Assembly: GCF_040529185.1 (NCBI RefSeq)
Contig: NZ_CP159510.1
Span: forward strand, 2,666,001 to 2,730,000
DNA length: 64,000 bases
Source of the DNA: Sporolactobacillus sp. Y61
Lineage (GTDB): Bacteria > Bacillota > Bacilli > Bacillales > Sporolactobacillaceae
Direction: 5' to 3'
Shown: positions 45,675 through 54,397 of the stretch, one piece after another
How positions within the stretch are numbered: the stretch's first letter is position 1
How the letters are laid out: each line of letters starts with the position of its first letter
Notes under the pieces: model-generated
The model's database searches: none
Told to the model about the DNA's origin: nothing
Seen by the model: only the letters and a program-made list of their open reading frames with translations
Made by a program: the position numbers and the translations under genes

Positions 45675-46757
45675 TCAATGCGTGAAGTGCCCGACATTTT
45701 CCTGATTCACAAGGCTGTGAAGTGCGGCGTTCAGTCCCTGTGCCAGCACATTTCCCATCTTCTCAATAAAAAAATCAACCTCCTTCGGTGTGACCATCAG
45801 CCGGGTACCTGATGCACCCAGGGCTTCCTGAATCAGCTGTTCTTTTTCCTCTGTACTTAACGTGCCGACCATGCCAAGAAAGGCAGCCCTGTTTTCTTTA
45901 CTCGGCATCTGCCAGGATCCGGGGTCTTCCTTCCTGCCAGGGGGCAGAAAGGATGGAACAAGCGAACTGGAAGGACTTGTATTGTTCATCTGGTGCCCGA
46001 GATGCCTTAGAACAAGATCCAGCACATCACTGGTGATCGTGACAGCATCAACAACGGTCGGGATACCGACGGCAATGACCGGAATACCGAGTGTGTCCCG
46101 GCTTAACTCCTTACGGTTGTTTCCGATTCCTGAGCCGGGATGAATGCCGCTGTCAGCAACCTGTATGGTTGTATTGACACGTTCAATCGATCGCGCAGCA
46201 AGAGCATCAACAGCAATCAGAAAATCCGGCTTCGTCTTTTCGATCACACCGAGGATGATATCGCTCGTTTCAATTCCTGTTACTCCCATAACACCCGGCG
46301 TTATGGCACTTACCGGCCGATATCCTTTTTGCACATTCTGCGGCTGGAGATCAAAAAGGTGCTTCGTGACAAGGACATTTTCCACAACCGCCGGCCCGAG
46401 AGCGTCCGGGGTCACTTTCCAGTTCCCAAGGCCAACCACCAGGCAGGTGGCATCATGAGAAATATTGAGGTCCTTTAGAAATTGCGCAAAGTAACGGGCA
46501 AAAACTTTCTCTGCTTTTTCCTCTGCTTCTGTGTCTCCGGACCTCAGTAATTTTGCCTCAAAGGTCAGATACAGTCCTGGTTTTTTTCGAATTGACGCAG
46601 CTGCATCAGGATGAATCCTCATCCGGGTTATGTTTATTCCATCTTCAACCTTTTCATCCATTGTCACCCCATTTAGTCCTGAACCCTTTTTTACACCTGA
46701 TTCGATGGCAAGGTCTGTACGCACGCCATAATATTTTATATCCAGAGCGTTTTCCAT
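45675..46757 (-). CDS. gpr: Germination protease GPR
   Basis: A 360-residue aspartic-type protease that degrades small acid-soluble spore proteins during germination. The conserved RTDLAIE pro-region cleavage area, CLVVGLGNWKVTPDALGP and DFLIAVDALAARS segments match GPR; it is made as a zymogen in the forespore under sigma G. GGAGG precedes the ATG. It is divergent from rpsT as in B. subtilis. A dedicated terminator follows and spoIIP is absent downstream. Confidence 0.96.
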   Translation of the reverse strand: MENALDIKYYGVRTDLAIESGVKKGSGLNGVTMDEKVEDGINITRMRIHPDAAASIRKKPGLYLTFEAKLLRSGDTEAEEKAEKVFARYFAQFLKDLNISHDATCLVVGLGNWKVTPDALGPAVVENVLVTKHLFDLQPQNVQKGYRPVSAITPGVMGVTGIETSDIILGVIEKTKPDFLIAVDALAARSIERVNTTIQVADSGIHPGSGIGNNRKELSRDTLGIPVIAVGIPTVVDAVTITSDVLDLVLRHLGHQMNNTSPSSSLVPSFLPPGRKEDPGSWQMPSKENRAAFLGMVGTLSTEEKEQLIQEALGASGTRLMVTPKEVDFFIEKMGNVLAQGLNAALHSLVNQENVGHFTH

Positions 46758-46827
46758 TGATGATTCCTCCGTCCTGTCTTTCCTGTCTATTCAAAGGATG
46801 TTCCTTCTTCAAAATTTCATTCATACA

Positions 46828-46856
46828 TTGCAAAAGCAAACGGGCTTTGATACAAT
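46828..46856 (+). promoter_or_regulatory. Sigma-A promoter of rpsT
   Basis: TTGCAA (46828-46833) and TACAAT (46851-46856) are separated by exactly 17 bases. Confidence 0.75.
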
Positions 46857-46890
46857 ACACTTTGTCAGTATGAATCACGTAAGGTATTAT

Positions 46891-46930
46891 GGCTGCATTT
46901 CCGGGACCATCGCCGTTCCTGCAGCCTTTT
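46891..46930 (+). promoter_or_regulatory. Terminator-like hairpin in the rpsT leader
   Basis: GGCTGCA (46891-46897) pairs with TGCAGCC (46920-46926) around an inner CGG/CCG stem and is followed by TTTTGATT. It lies in the untranslated leader between promoter and start codon, so it could attenuate S20 synthesis. Confidence 0.5.
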
Positions 46931-46973
46931 GATTATGCCTGGCCGGGAATTTCATGATTTGGAGGTGAACGGA

Positions 46974-47240
46974 ATGCCTAACATTAAATCAGCCATTAAA
47001 CGCGTAAAAACAAGCGAAGCCAATCGTCTGCACAATGTGCAGATAAAGTCTGCCATGCGCACAGCGATCAGATCATTTAACTCAAAAGTTGATGATCAGG
47101 ATGTTGAAGGTGCAAAAGCTGCTTTTCTGGCCGCAACGACCAAAGTTGATAAAGCTGCAAATAAAGGTTTGATTCACAAAAATAAGGCAGCCAATGAAAA
47201 AGCACGGCTGTCCAGAAAACTGAACGGTCTCAATGCATAA
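46974..47240 (+). CDS. rpsT: 30S ribosomal protein S20
   Basis: An 88-residue basic three-helix protein (MPNIKSAIKRVKTSEANRL start, KGLIHKNKAANEKARLSRKL end). GGAGGTG precedes the ATG at 46974. It is monocistronic, with its own promoter, a leader of about 110 bases and a strong terminator; it is divergent from gpr and convergent with holA, the usual Bacillus arrangement. Confidence 0.97.
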   Translation: MPNIKSAIKRVKTSEANRLHNVQIKSAMRTAIRSFNSKVDDQDVEGAKAAFLAATTKVDKAANKGLIHKNKAANEKARLSRKLNGLNA

Positions 47241-47250
47241 AGAGGGAATA

Positions 47251-47284
47251 AAAAAAGATCCGCCAGCCGGCGGATCTTTTTTTT
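47251..47284. terminator. Bidirectional terminator between rpsT and holA
   Basis: AAAAAAGATCCGCC pairs with GGCGGATCTTTTTT around a four-base loop; T-runs occur on both strands and the flanking genes converge. Confidence 0.93.
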
Positions 47285-47292
47285 ACCCGATT

Positions 47293-48318
47293 TCACGATG
47301 TCTCTGATATCCTGTGAATAAGTAGTTCAAGGGCAAGAATTTTGTCAGCCTGTCCCGTTTTTATCTGATAATCCGTTTCTGTACATTTTTCCAGAGCATA
47401 CTTCAACATAGATGGTGTATACAAACGCGTCTGTTCGCCCGCAAGTTTCACTGCGTACGGATGCACACCGATTTTTCCGGCAATACTTCTCTGAGTAAAC
47501 CCCGCATCCCGATAACAGGCAACCTGATAGGTAATCCGAAATTGCCGCTCCAGGAGGGCGAGCAGCTTAAGCGGCTCCTCTTTCATACTGATCAGTTCAT
47601 GAACCAGATGCAGCGCTTCTGCTGTCTTTTTCTGCATCACTTTATTGACAAGCAAAAAGACATTTGTCTCCAGTGATCTTGAACAGATCTCAAGGACAAC
47701 CTCCCGGTCAACAGGACGCTCCCGTCCACAGTACAGCGCGCATTTTCCGGCTTCGCTGGCCAGCCGGGCCAGGTCTGTCCCCACAGAAGCAACCAGCTGT
47801 TCATGACCGCTTTTTGTGTAGACGGCACCGTACGAAGCAACAATCTGGCTGAGAATCTGATACAGAGTGTGATCGGATAATCCGTTCAGTTCATAGACCC
47901 GCGCCGATTTTTCAAGAGTTTTAACAAGCTTTTTTCTCCGGTCCAGTTTTTCATAAGGGGCAACGAGAAGCAATACGGTCCCGGGCGAAGGATTCTGGAG
48001 GTACTGTTCCAGTTTTTTCGGATTTTGTTCCACTTTCGGCTTGGCTCGTTCAGATGCCAGAAAATAGGAATTTTCGAGTATGACTGCCTTTTTTTCACCC
48101 AGAAAAGGAATCGTATCAGCATCCTCCAGCGCGGTCTCAAGTGATACTTTGAGCATATCATACGTGGATAGATTAAAATCACGGTCTTCGCCCTCAAGTG
48201 CTTCATTGATCAGATTTTTTTCCATCAGACGAATCAGATAATCCTGCTTTCCGAACAGAAGATAGACGGGTGCAAGGGGCTTTTGAATCGACAAATCAGC
48301 GTTTTTGGCTTTAACCAT
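47293..48318 (-). CDS. holA: DNA polymerase III delta subunit (HolA)
   Basis: A 341-residue clamp-loader subunit that opens the beta clamp. The N-terminal AAA-like fold starts PVYLLFGKQDYLI, with the conserved ESLETxxxYD-like NLSTYDML segment and VILENSYFL; the C-terminal collar domain ends LALELLIHRIS. The ATG at 48318 is nine bases after GAGGGG; a GTG at 48324 is less likely. The locus comEC-holA-rpsT matches B. subtilis (yqeN). Confidence 0.92.
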   Translation of the reverse strand: MVKAKNADLSIQKPLAPVYLLFGKQDYLIRLMEKNLINEALEGEDRDFNLSTYDMLKVSLETALEDADTIPFLGEKKAVILENSYFLASERAKPKVEQNPKKLEQYLQNPSPGTVLLLVAPYEKLDRRKKLVKTLEKSARVYELNGLSDHTLYQILSQIVASYGAVYTKSGHEQLVASVGTDLARLASEAGKCALYCGRERPVDREVVLEICSRSLETNVFLLVNKVMQKKTAEALHLVHELISMKEEPLKLLALLERQFRITYQVACYRDAGFTQRSIAGKIGVHPYAVKLAGEQTRLYTPSMLKYALEKCTETDYQIKTGQADKILALELLIHRISETS

Positions 48319-48375
48319 GTTCACCGCCCCTCTCTATCACTACTTTACCGTCTGAGCGATTTTCTGGCAAGAAGG

Positions 48376-48401
48376 AAAAGGGCAGCTTTTTCAAGCCGCC
48401 C
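48376..48401 (-). terminator. Terminator after comEC
   Basis: GGGCGGCT pairs with AGCTGCCC (one G-U pair) and is followed by TTTTCC on the minus strand, about 140 bases beyond the comEC stop. Confidence 0.7.
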
Positions 48402-48542
48402 TGATTTATATGAACGTCTGCGGGCGAAACCTAGGATAGCGCCGGCAGGACGATGCTCGATTCTGTTTCTATGTTATCCTATGTCGGTGCAAACTATGGG
48501 TGACAACGTATGACAGCCGGGAAAAATTATGGAAAATCACAC

Positions 48543-50867
48543 TTAATCCTTTATCGCCGCCGTTTCGATACGAAGAATCTGCCGGTCATTGAAAAAGAAG
48601 CGGATGGCTCCGTCCCTGTCAGTTCGCAACGTTCGCATATTGTATTTGTTCAATTTATCCAGCACTTCAGCGTGCGGGTGTCCATATCGATTATTTTTAC
48701 CTGCTGAAACGATACCGACAGACGGCCGGACCGACTGCAGCAACAGCTCCGAAGTAGATGTCCGGCTGCCATGGTGCCCGAGTTTGAGTATATCTACATG
48801 CAAAGCCGGGAATTGTGCTAATAAATCTCTTTCACCGTGAACAGACAGATCTCCGGTGAACAGCCATTTTTTTCGGCCAAGTTCGGTAAAGATCACGACG
48901 GAATTGTCATTACTTTCCGCGGATCGATCCAGACGGGCCATCACAGTAAATGGATGATCCCCTGTTGTGAATGTATCCCGGGATCTGACTGAGGCCAGTT
49001 GTGTCCCCTCCCGGACAGCCCTTTCGAACCATGCGATATCCTTCCCATCCGGGTCAAAATATGGACTGACAAGCATGCTTTTTATGGGTATCGATCCCAC
49101 AAGGCTCTCCATACCACCGACGTGATCATGATCTCTATGTGTCAGAACGACAACATCAAGTTTATTGATCCGCATCGCTCTCAGCTCATGGAGAACGACA
49201 TCTCTTCCGACTTCAAAGGGATGATTCTTTATGCGCCATTTCTCCTGAGAAAAAACCGGTGTCCCGCCACTGTCAATTAAAATATTTCCCTGTCTGTGCG
49301 GCAGCCGGATCAAGATACTGTCACCCTGACCCACATCAAGAAAAGTAACTGAGCCCAGGGGGTTTATCAGATCTGCGCCATATACCAGAAGATAAACCAC
49401 CAGGAAGGATCCGATGGGGTAACACAAAGCCGATTTATTCTGCCGACTTTCCCACAGAATAAGGGCAACGGCAAATAAGACCACAGAACAGGCAAGCATC
49501 CACGGGGCCATCGCTCCATAATTCAGGTCAAGAACCGGATGATGGTAAAGGTAGAGCAGAATATTGTGGGGCACGAGCAGAAGGCTGTCCATAAATGACG
49601 ACATGACCGGAGCAAACGATACGGAAAAGAGCGTCATAAAATAAGACACGGCAGCCACAGGAAGAATAATTAAAGTAATAAACGGAACAAAAAAGATGCT
49701 GAGAAAAAATCCGGTGAATGACAACTGATAAAACTGATAGACTGCAAATGGAAAAGCAGCTAATTCACTCATTACAGCCATCATAAAGACCCGGGTGAGT
49801 GGGGATCGATATTTCTGATTGATGATCGGGGCACATAAGATCACCATAAAAGTCACAGTGAACGATAGTTGAAAGCCGATGTCAAACACGACATAAGGGT
49901 CAAAAAAGATCATCATCAGGCAGGACAGACTGAGGACGTCCGTAATCAGAAGTTTATGACACTTCAGCAGGACTGATCCAAGTAACAGGCAGGCAGTCAG
50001 AGCCGATCTGACAACAGAAGGCTCTGCCCCAGTAACAACCGCATACAGTGGAATCAGAAACATAATGAGAACTGAGATATGCTCCCGAACCATACCGATT
50101 CTTTTCAGTACAAAATACAGACAACCAAAAATGACGGCAATGTGCATCCCCGAGACGACAAGCAGGTGCACCAGACCAAATAATTGATAGGCATTGGACA
50201 GGTTCGAATCAAATGCCTGGTCTTCCCCGAAAATCAGGGCATTAATCATCCCGGCCGCAGTCGGTGAAAACAGACTGTATATCCGGTCCACCTGATGCTG
50301 CCGAAACCGTTTCAGGTCATCCACCGGCGAGGCGCGGTCGTGGATAATCACCGGTGGCCCGTCCGCCTGAAGTTCCCGGAAAATATGATGCTTTTCAAGA
50401 TAATCCCTGTAATTAAAGGCATAGAAATTTGTCGGGAGAGCGGGCCGGTCGAGAACCCCGGATACGCGGCAGACGAGTCCGGGCATAAGTCCGCGCTTTA
50501 GTTGCTCCTTCTCTGTCTCAGTACGTATCCTGTATGTAACAAGGACTGCTTCGTGTGAAGGCGTCTCCAGAATGTAACGAAGCTGGTCACCATCAATGAC
50601 GGGGATCTCCCTTATTTTACCGGTCAACAGGTTCTGCCGTGGAGAGAGACCGGATGCATTGATTTGGAAAAAAAAGACATCCGCTGCAACTGCAACACCG
50701 ATAACGGTCAGAGCGCCCAGCATCAGGAACTTTTTCCTGATGCAGAGAAAGATTCCGTAACAGGCGAGAAGAACAAGCGGTACAGCAGGCTGCGTTCCTG
50801 CTGCGGCCCAGGCCGACAGGCAGGCACAAAAAGCTGCCAGATGCCATTTTGAGGTCAGCGTGATCAT
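48543..50867 (-). CDS. comEC: DNA-uptake channel ComEC
   Basis: A 774-residue polytopic membrane protein that forms the DNA channel in natural transformation. It has an N-terminal OB-like domain, the competence domain with HLLVVSGMHIAVIFG and about ten membrane segments, and a C-terminal metallo-beta-lactamase domain (FLDVGQGDSILI, LTHRDHDHVGG, KLGHHGS) that may degrade one DNA strand. Its ATG overlaps the comEB stop (ATGA) with no separate ribosome site, so translation is coupled. Confidence 0.96.
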   Translation of the reverse strand: MITLTSKWHLAAFCACLSAWAAAGTQPAVPLVLLACYGIFLCIRKKFLMLGALTVIGVAVAADVFFFQINASGLSPRQNLLTGKIREIPVIDGDQLRYILETPSHEAVLVTYRIRTETEKEQLKRGLMPGLVCRVSGVLDRPALPTNFYAFNYRDYLEKHHIFRELQADGPPVIIHDRASPVDDLKRFRQHQVDRIYSLFSPTAAGMINALIFGEDQAFDSNLSNAYQLFGLVHLLVVSGMHIAVIFGCLYFVLKRIGMVREHISVLIMFLIPLYAVVTGAEPSVVRSALTACLLLGSVLLKCHKLLITDVLSLSCLMMIFFDPYVVFDIGFQLSFTVTFMVILCAPIINQKYRSPLTRVFMMAVMSELAAFPFAVYQFYQLSFTGFFLSIFFVPFITLIILPVAAVSYFMTLFSVSFAPVMSSFMDSLLLVPHNILLYLYHHPVLDLNYGAMAPWMLACSVVLFAVALILWESRQNKSALCYPIGSFLVVYLLVYGADLINPLGSVTFLDVGQGDSILIRLPHRQGNILIDSGGTPVFSQEKWRIKNHPFEVGRDVVLHELRAMRINKLDVVVLTHRDHDHVGGMESLVGSIPIKSMLVSPYFDPDGKDIAWFERAVREGTQLASVRSRDTFTTGDHPFTVMARLDRSAESNDNSVVIFTELGRKKWLFTGDLSVHGERDLLAQFPALHVDILKLGHHGSRTSTSELLLQSVRPSVGIVSAGKNNRYGHPHAEVLDKLNKYNMRTLRTDRDGAIRFFFNDRQILRIETAAIKD

Positions 50868-51439
50868 GTGCTGTGATGAAATAACCGTTTTTCCTGATCC
50901 CTGAAATGGCGCAACTCTTCTTCCCCTGCCCCGTGGATCTTCAGCTGATGAAGCACGGATTCCACAAAGTTAAGCTGCTTCTCATCCTCTTTACCTGTCC
51001 TGTCAAAAATATGACGAAAGGGTACTTTTTTCACTTCTACCCCTGCCTGGCGGTACAGTTTTCCCGCATAAGGGTCATTCCGGTAATCATTTGTATAATA
51101 GACGCGACGGATTCCCGCCTGAATAATCGCCTTCGAACAGGGCAGGCAGGGATAATGCGTGACATAAATCTCCGCACCGTCAGTCGACTCGCCGAATTTG
51201 GCACATTGCAGTATGGCATTCATTTCTGCATGAATGGTGCGTACACAGTGTCCGTCCACGACGTAGCATCCTTCATCAATACAATGGACACCTCCGGAAA
51301 TAGATCCATTATAGCCTCCGGCGATGATCCGTTTGTCACGGACAATGGTCGCACCGACCACAAGCCGTGTACACGTACTGCGTGACGCCAGTAAATGACT
51401 TTGCGCCATAAAATATTCATCCCAGGATAGTCTGTTCAT
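50864..51439 (-). CDS. comEB: ComEB, dCMP deaminase-family protein
   Basis: A 191-residue zinc deaminase. HAEMNAILQCA and YPCLPCSKAIIQAG carry the zinc ligands and catalytic Glu. The N-terminal part (WDEYFMAQSHLLASRSTC) matches dCMP deaminases. It is in the comE operon although it is not needed for transformation in B. subtilis. The C-terminal about 40 residues are charged and helical. Confidence 0.95.
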   Translation of the reverse strand: MNRLSWDEYFMAQSHLLASRSTCTRLVVGATIVRDKRIIAGGYNGSISGGVHCIDEGCYVVDGHCVRTIHAEMNAILQCAKFGESTDGAEIYVTHYPCLPCSKAIIQAGIRRVYYTNDYRNDPYAGKLYRQAGVEVKKVPFRHIFDRTGKEDEKQLNFVESVLHQLKIHGAGEEELRHFRDQEKRLFHHST

Positions 51440-51546
51440 CGAGACATTCCTCCATCTTTTGGGTTTTCATTCTGTATCTTATTTTATCAAATAAATACTG
51501 AAAAATCGTATTCTTCCGATGAACAGTTCGTACTCAATGCCTGTAA

Positions 51547-52200
51547 TCAATGAAGGGTTGCAGAGGGTTTGAGCTGTTCCAGCGACTTTTCTCCGATGCC
51601 GGAAACTTCTGTCAGCTCCTCCAGCGACTTAAAGGGCCCTTTTTCCTGCCGGTATTGAATAATCGCTTTCGCCTTGGATGGCCCGATACCCGGAAGGTTC
51701 TGCAAAGTCTGTTCATCTGCCGTGTTGACGTTCACCTTCTGTCCCGGACTTTCTTCACCACTCGAAGGCGCCTGAGCCGGAGCTGTCGACGCCGAAGGTA
51801 TACCTTCAGGCGGCTTTTCCCCCTTTTCCGGAATATAAATAACCATCTCGTCGACGACCTTTTGTGCCAGATTAATTTGATCCTCGTCTGCTTTCTTCGT
51901 TAATCCTCCCGCCCGGTTGATCGCGTCACTGACCCTTTCTGTCTCCTTCATCCGGTATATGCCCGGCCGGTTTACCTCACCTTTGATGTCCACAACAATT
52001 TCGTTTACCGGCGTTTTCTGCTCAGGACGGCCTGCCTCCTCTGTTTTCGATTCCTGAGTCTGATCAAAAATGTCCTGCGTCTTTAATGCTTCTGCGGCTT
52101 TCAAACCACTGAAATGCCTGTACGCGAAAAAAAGTGACAGACAGGCGACGATGATCAGCAGAATGATCATGAACTTGTGATCTCTCCATATTTTTTCCAT
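51547..52200 (-). CDS. comEA: Competence DNA receptor ComEA
   Basis: A 217-residue membrane-anchored DNA-binding protein: one N-terminal membrane segment (about residues 10-27), a SLBB-like domain (VDIKGEVNRPGIYRMKETERVSDAINRAGGL), a Pro/Ser linker and a C-terminal double helix-hairpin-helix (VNTADEQTLQNLPGIGPSKAKAIIQYR). It binds incoming duplex DNA outside the membrane. The ribosome site is weak (GGATGTG). I could not find a clear ComK box in the 115 bases shared with comER. Confidence 0.96.
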   Translation of the reverse strand: MEKIWRDHKFMIILLIIVACLSLFFAYRHFSGLKAAEALKTQDIFDQTQESKTEEAGRPEQKTPVNEIVVDIKGEVNRPGIYRMKETERVSDAINRAGGLTKKADEDQINLAQKVVDEMVIYIPEKGEKPPEGIPSASTAPAQAPSSGEESPGQKVNVNTADEQTLQNLPGIGPSKAKAIIQYRQEKGPFKSLEELTEVSGIGEKSLEQLKPSATLH

Positions 52201-52315
52201 ACGTCACATCCATTCTGAAAAAATACACCGACAGCAGGATCCAGCCGAACATACATATTTCATGAATTCTGTTCATAAAGTTTCAGAAGGATAACGAACA
52301 GAATGAGGTGAAAGA

Positions 52316-53146
52316 ATGAGGATCGGCGTGATTGGTACCGGAACGATTGGATCGCTGATCGTCGGTGCGTTCATTAACAGTAAATCCGTCAAGCCAAAAA
52401 ACATATACGTCATGAACCGGACCCGTGAAAAAGCACTTGCTGTGGCTGAAAAATTTCAGGGTGTAAACGTCTGCAGATCCGCGGAAGAGACGATTCATTC
52501 GTCAGACATCATTGTGATTTGCGTCAAACCGCTGCAATTCTTTCCATTGCTGGAACCGCTGCGCAGTCTGTGGCATACAGATCAGCTGGTGATATCTGTC
52601 ACCAGTCCGATATCGGTTCCACAGCTGGAAAAACTGATCCCCTGCCAGGTAGCAAGAGTCATTCCCAGTATTGTGAATGAAGGACTGAGCGGTAACACAC
52701 TGGTTACGTTTGGTACACGAATGACTGATTTTCAAAAATTTAAGCTTTGGAACCTTTTGGGGAATTTTTCGAAACCTGTTGAGATCAATGAGGAAAATAT
52801 CCGTGTTGCATCAGATCTGTCCAGCTGCGGTCCTGCATTCCTGTCTTTTTTTCTTGAAAAGATGATTGATGGGGCAGTTGAGACAACATCTGTTTCCCGA
52901 AAAGAGGCCAGTCAGCTGGTCACAGAAATGATTATCGGGTTCGGCAGGCTGCTGGAGGATAATTCATATTCTCTTCCTGAACTCAGAAAAAAGGTTACTG
53001 TCGAAGGGGGCATCACAGGCGTGGGTCTGAATATTCTGGAACAGGCTTATCATTCCGAATTTAACCGACTGTTCGCAGCAACACAGAAAAAATTCATTGA
53101 AGATCATCAGAAAGTAGACCCTCAGTTTAAGGTTCTGGATGATTAA
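52316..53146 (+). CDS. comER: ComER, pyrroline-5-carboxylate reductase-like protein
   Basis: A 276-residue Rossmann-fold protein (MRIGVIGTGTIGSLIVGAF) of the ProC family, with the ProC-like C-terminal dimerisation segment SSCGPAFLSFFLEKMIDGAVETT and TVEGGITGVGLNIL. It is divergent from comEA exactly as in Bacillus. In B. subtilis it is not required for competence but has been linked with biofilm and sporulation control. Confidence 0.92.
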   Translation: MRIGVIGTGTIGSLIVGAFINSKSVKPKNIYVMNRTREKALAVAEKFQGVNVCRSAEETIHSSDIIVICVKPLQFFPLLEPLRSLWHTDQLVISVTSPISVPQLEKLIPCQVARVIPSIVNEGLSGNTLVTFGTRMTDFQKFKLWNLLGNFSKPVEINEENIRVASDLSSCGPAFLSFFLEKMIDGAVETTSVSRKEASQLVTEMIIGFGRLLEDNSYSLPELRKKVTVEGGITGVGLNILEQAYHSEFNRLFAATQKKFIEDHQKVDPQFKVLDD

Positions 53147-53251
53147 CAGCTCAGGCCTGCTTCCTTTCTTAATATCTGTTCGGTTCAGGCGAACGGGTTT
53201 CCTGCCTGAAAATGTGACGATTTATTGAATAGAATATGAAGTGAAAATTCA

Positions 53252-53295
53252 ATCAGTGGGGTTTCTTTATTCCCACTGATTGTTTGTTGAACCCA
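53252..53295. repeat. Dispersed hairpin repeat, copy B
   Basis: ATCAGTGGGG (53252-53261) pairs with TCCCACTGAT (53271-53280), followed by the flank ending GTTGAACCCA shared with copy A at 22010-22054. It sits between comER and rsfS, where B. subtilis carries yqeM, and is followed at once by a larger hairpin. Confidence 0.75.
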
Positions 53296-53306
53296 GCGGG
53301 CTGCTG

Positions 53307-53377
53307 CGGGCAGTAAGACCCCCACCTCAGGGTCATGAGGGTAAACGGAACAGCCCCACGTGGGGTCTTACTGCCCG
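53307..53377. repeat. Large inverted repeat next to hairpin copy B
   Basis: CGGGCAGTAAGACCCC-CAC (53307-53325) is complementary to GTGGGGTCTTACTGCCCG (53360-53377) with one bulged C. The 34-base centre holds CCTCA/TGAGG, and the right arm lies in the palindrome CCCCACGTGGGG (53354-53365). No coding frame overlaps it. Confidence 0.75.
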
Positions 53378-53389
53378 TTCAAACAGGAT

Positions 53390-53432
53390 AAAAAAACTAA
53401 GTCCCTGACGAAGCCAGAGGCTTAGTTTTTTT
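53390..53432. terminator. Terminator downstream of rsfS
   Basis: AAAAAAACTAAG pairs with CTTAGTTTTTTT; T-runs on both strands allow it to serve rsfS (minus) and any plus-strand readthrough from comER. Confidence 0.85.
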
Positions 53433-53461
53433 GATACGATGTAATCCATAGAAAGAGCCGC

Positions 53462-53815
53462 TTACAACGGCTTTTTTTCCAGCGTATAAACAGGGGCATC
53501 TCCCCATAATTTTTCCAGTTGATAGTAGTCACGCTCGTCTTTGTGAAAGACATGGGCAACAACGTCCCCCATATCAATCAGAATCCAGCGTGCCTGATCG
53601 TATCCCTCCATACGCCTTACTGTCAGACCTTTAGCCTCCGCAGCCTTTTTCAGCGCAGTTGCGATAGCTTGTACCTGTTTTTCCGAATTGCCATGGCAAA
53701 TAATAAAATAATCAGCCATTATAGAAATTCCGGTCATTTTTAACATAATCAGGTCCTGAGCTTTTTTATCGTCCGCAGCTTCGGCAAGATATTTTACGAA
53801 TTCCTCACTGTTCAT
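53462..53815 (-). CDS. rsfS: Ribosomal silencing factor RsfS
   Basis: A 117-residue protein that binds L14 on the 50S subunit and blocks joining of subunits in stationary phase. The family core ADYFIICHGNSEKQVQAIA and MEGYDQARWILIDMGDVVAHVF is intact. AGGTGA precedes the ATG. It ends the yqeG-yqeH-yhbY-nadD-yqeK-rsfS operon; yqeM, usually next, is absent. Confidence 0.96.
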   Translation of the reverse strand: MNSEEFVKYLAEAADDKKAQDLIMLKMTGISIMADYFIICHGNSEKQVQAIATALKKAAEAKGLTVRRMEGYDQARWILIDMGDVVAHVFHKDERDYYQLEKLWGDAPVYTLEKKPL

Positions 53816-53824
53816 TAAGTCACC

Positions 53825-54397
53825 TCATTGATTATTTTGGGAACCGACAAGATCATTATATGCGAAAAATGTATCTGGGTAGACACGCTGATGTTGATCG
53901 AGAAGATGCGTGATGGTTCTCAACAGTTCTTCAAAGACTGCTTCATCCAAACTGTTTTCTGCCGCTTTCCGGACATCCTCAACACCCGGGAAATCCCTTC
54001 CCGGCTCAATATAGTCGGCAAGGAAAATAATTTTTTCCAGACGGGTCATATCTTTCTTCCCGGTTGTATGATAAGTGATTGCGTTCAGAATGTCCCTGTC
54101 CTTCACCCCCAGTGTTTGCTCAACATAAGCGGCTCCGGCAGGGGCATGCCATAAATTATTCGAATACAAGAGATACTCATTGGAAATATCCGGATGCTGC
54201 TCAATCAACTGTCTCAACTTCTTATCAGGAAAATATTTGACAATGTCATGAAGCATTCCTGCAAGACGTGCTTTATCCACATCCGCTCCAAACCTCGCAG
54301 CGAGCTTTCCGGCGGTTTCGGATACGCCGAGCGAATGCCTGTAACGTTTATCAGGAAGCATTTCCCGGATTGTGCTCTGAGCTTCTTCAATCTTCAT
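53825..54397 (-). CDS. yqeK: HD-domain hydrolase YqeK
   Basis: A 190-residue HD-superfamily protein. The metal-binding residues are seen in RYRHSLGVSETA, AGMLHDIVKYFPD and HAPAGAAYVE. YqeK proteins hydrolyse symmetrical Ap4A to two ADP. The start overlaps the nadD 3' end by eleven bases and a ribosome site AAGGAG lies inside nadD. Confidence 0.94.
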   Translation of the reverse strand: MKIEEAQSTIREMLPDKRYRHSLGVSETAGKLAARFGADVDKARLAGMLHDIVKYFPDKKLRQLIEQHPDISNEYLLYSNNLWHAPAGAAYVEQTLGVKDRDILNAITYHTTGKKDMTRLEKIIFLADYIEPGRDFPGVEDVRKAAENSLDEAVFEELLRTITHLLDQHQRVYPDTFFAYNDLVGSQNNQ

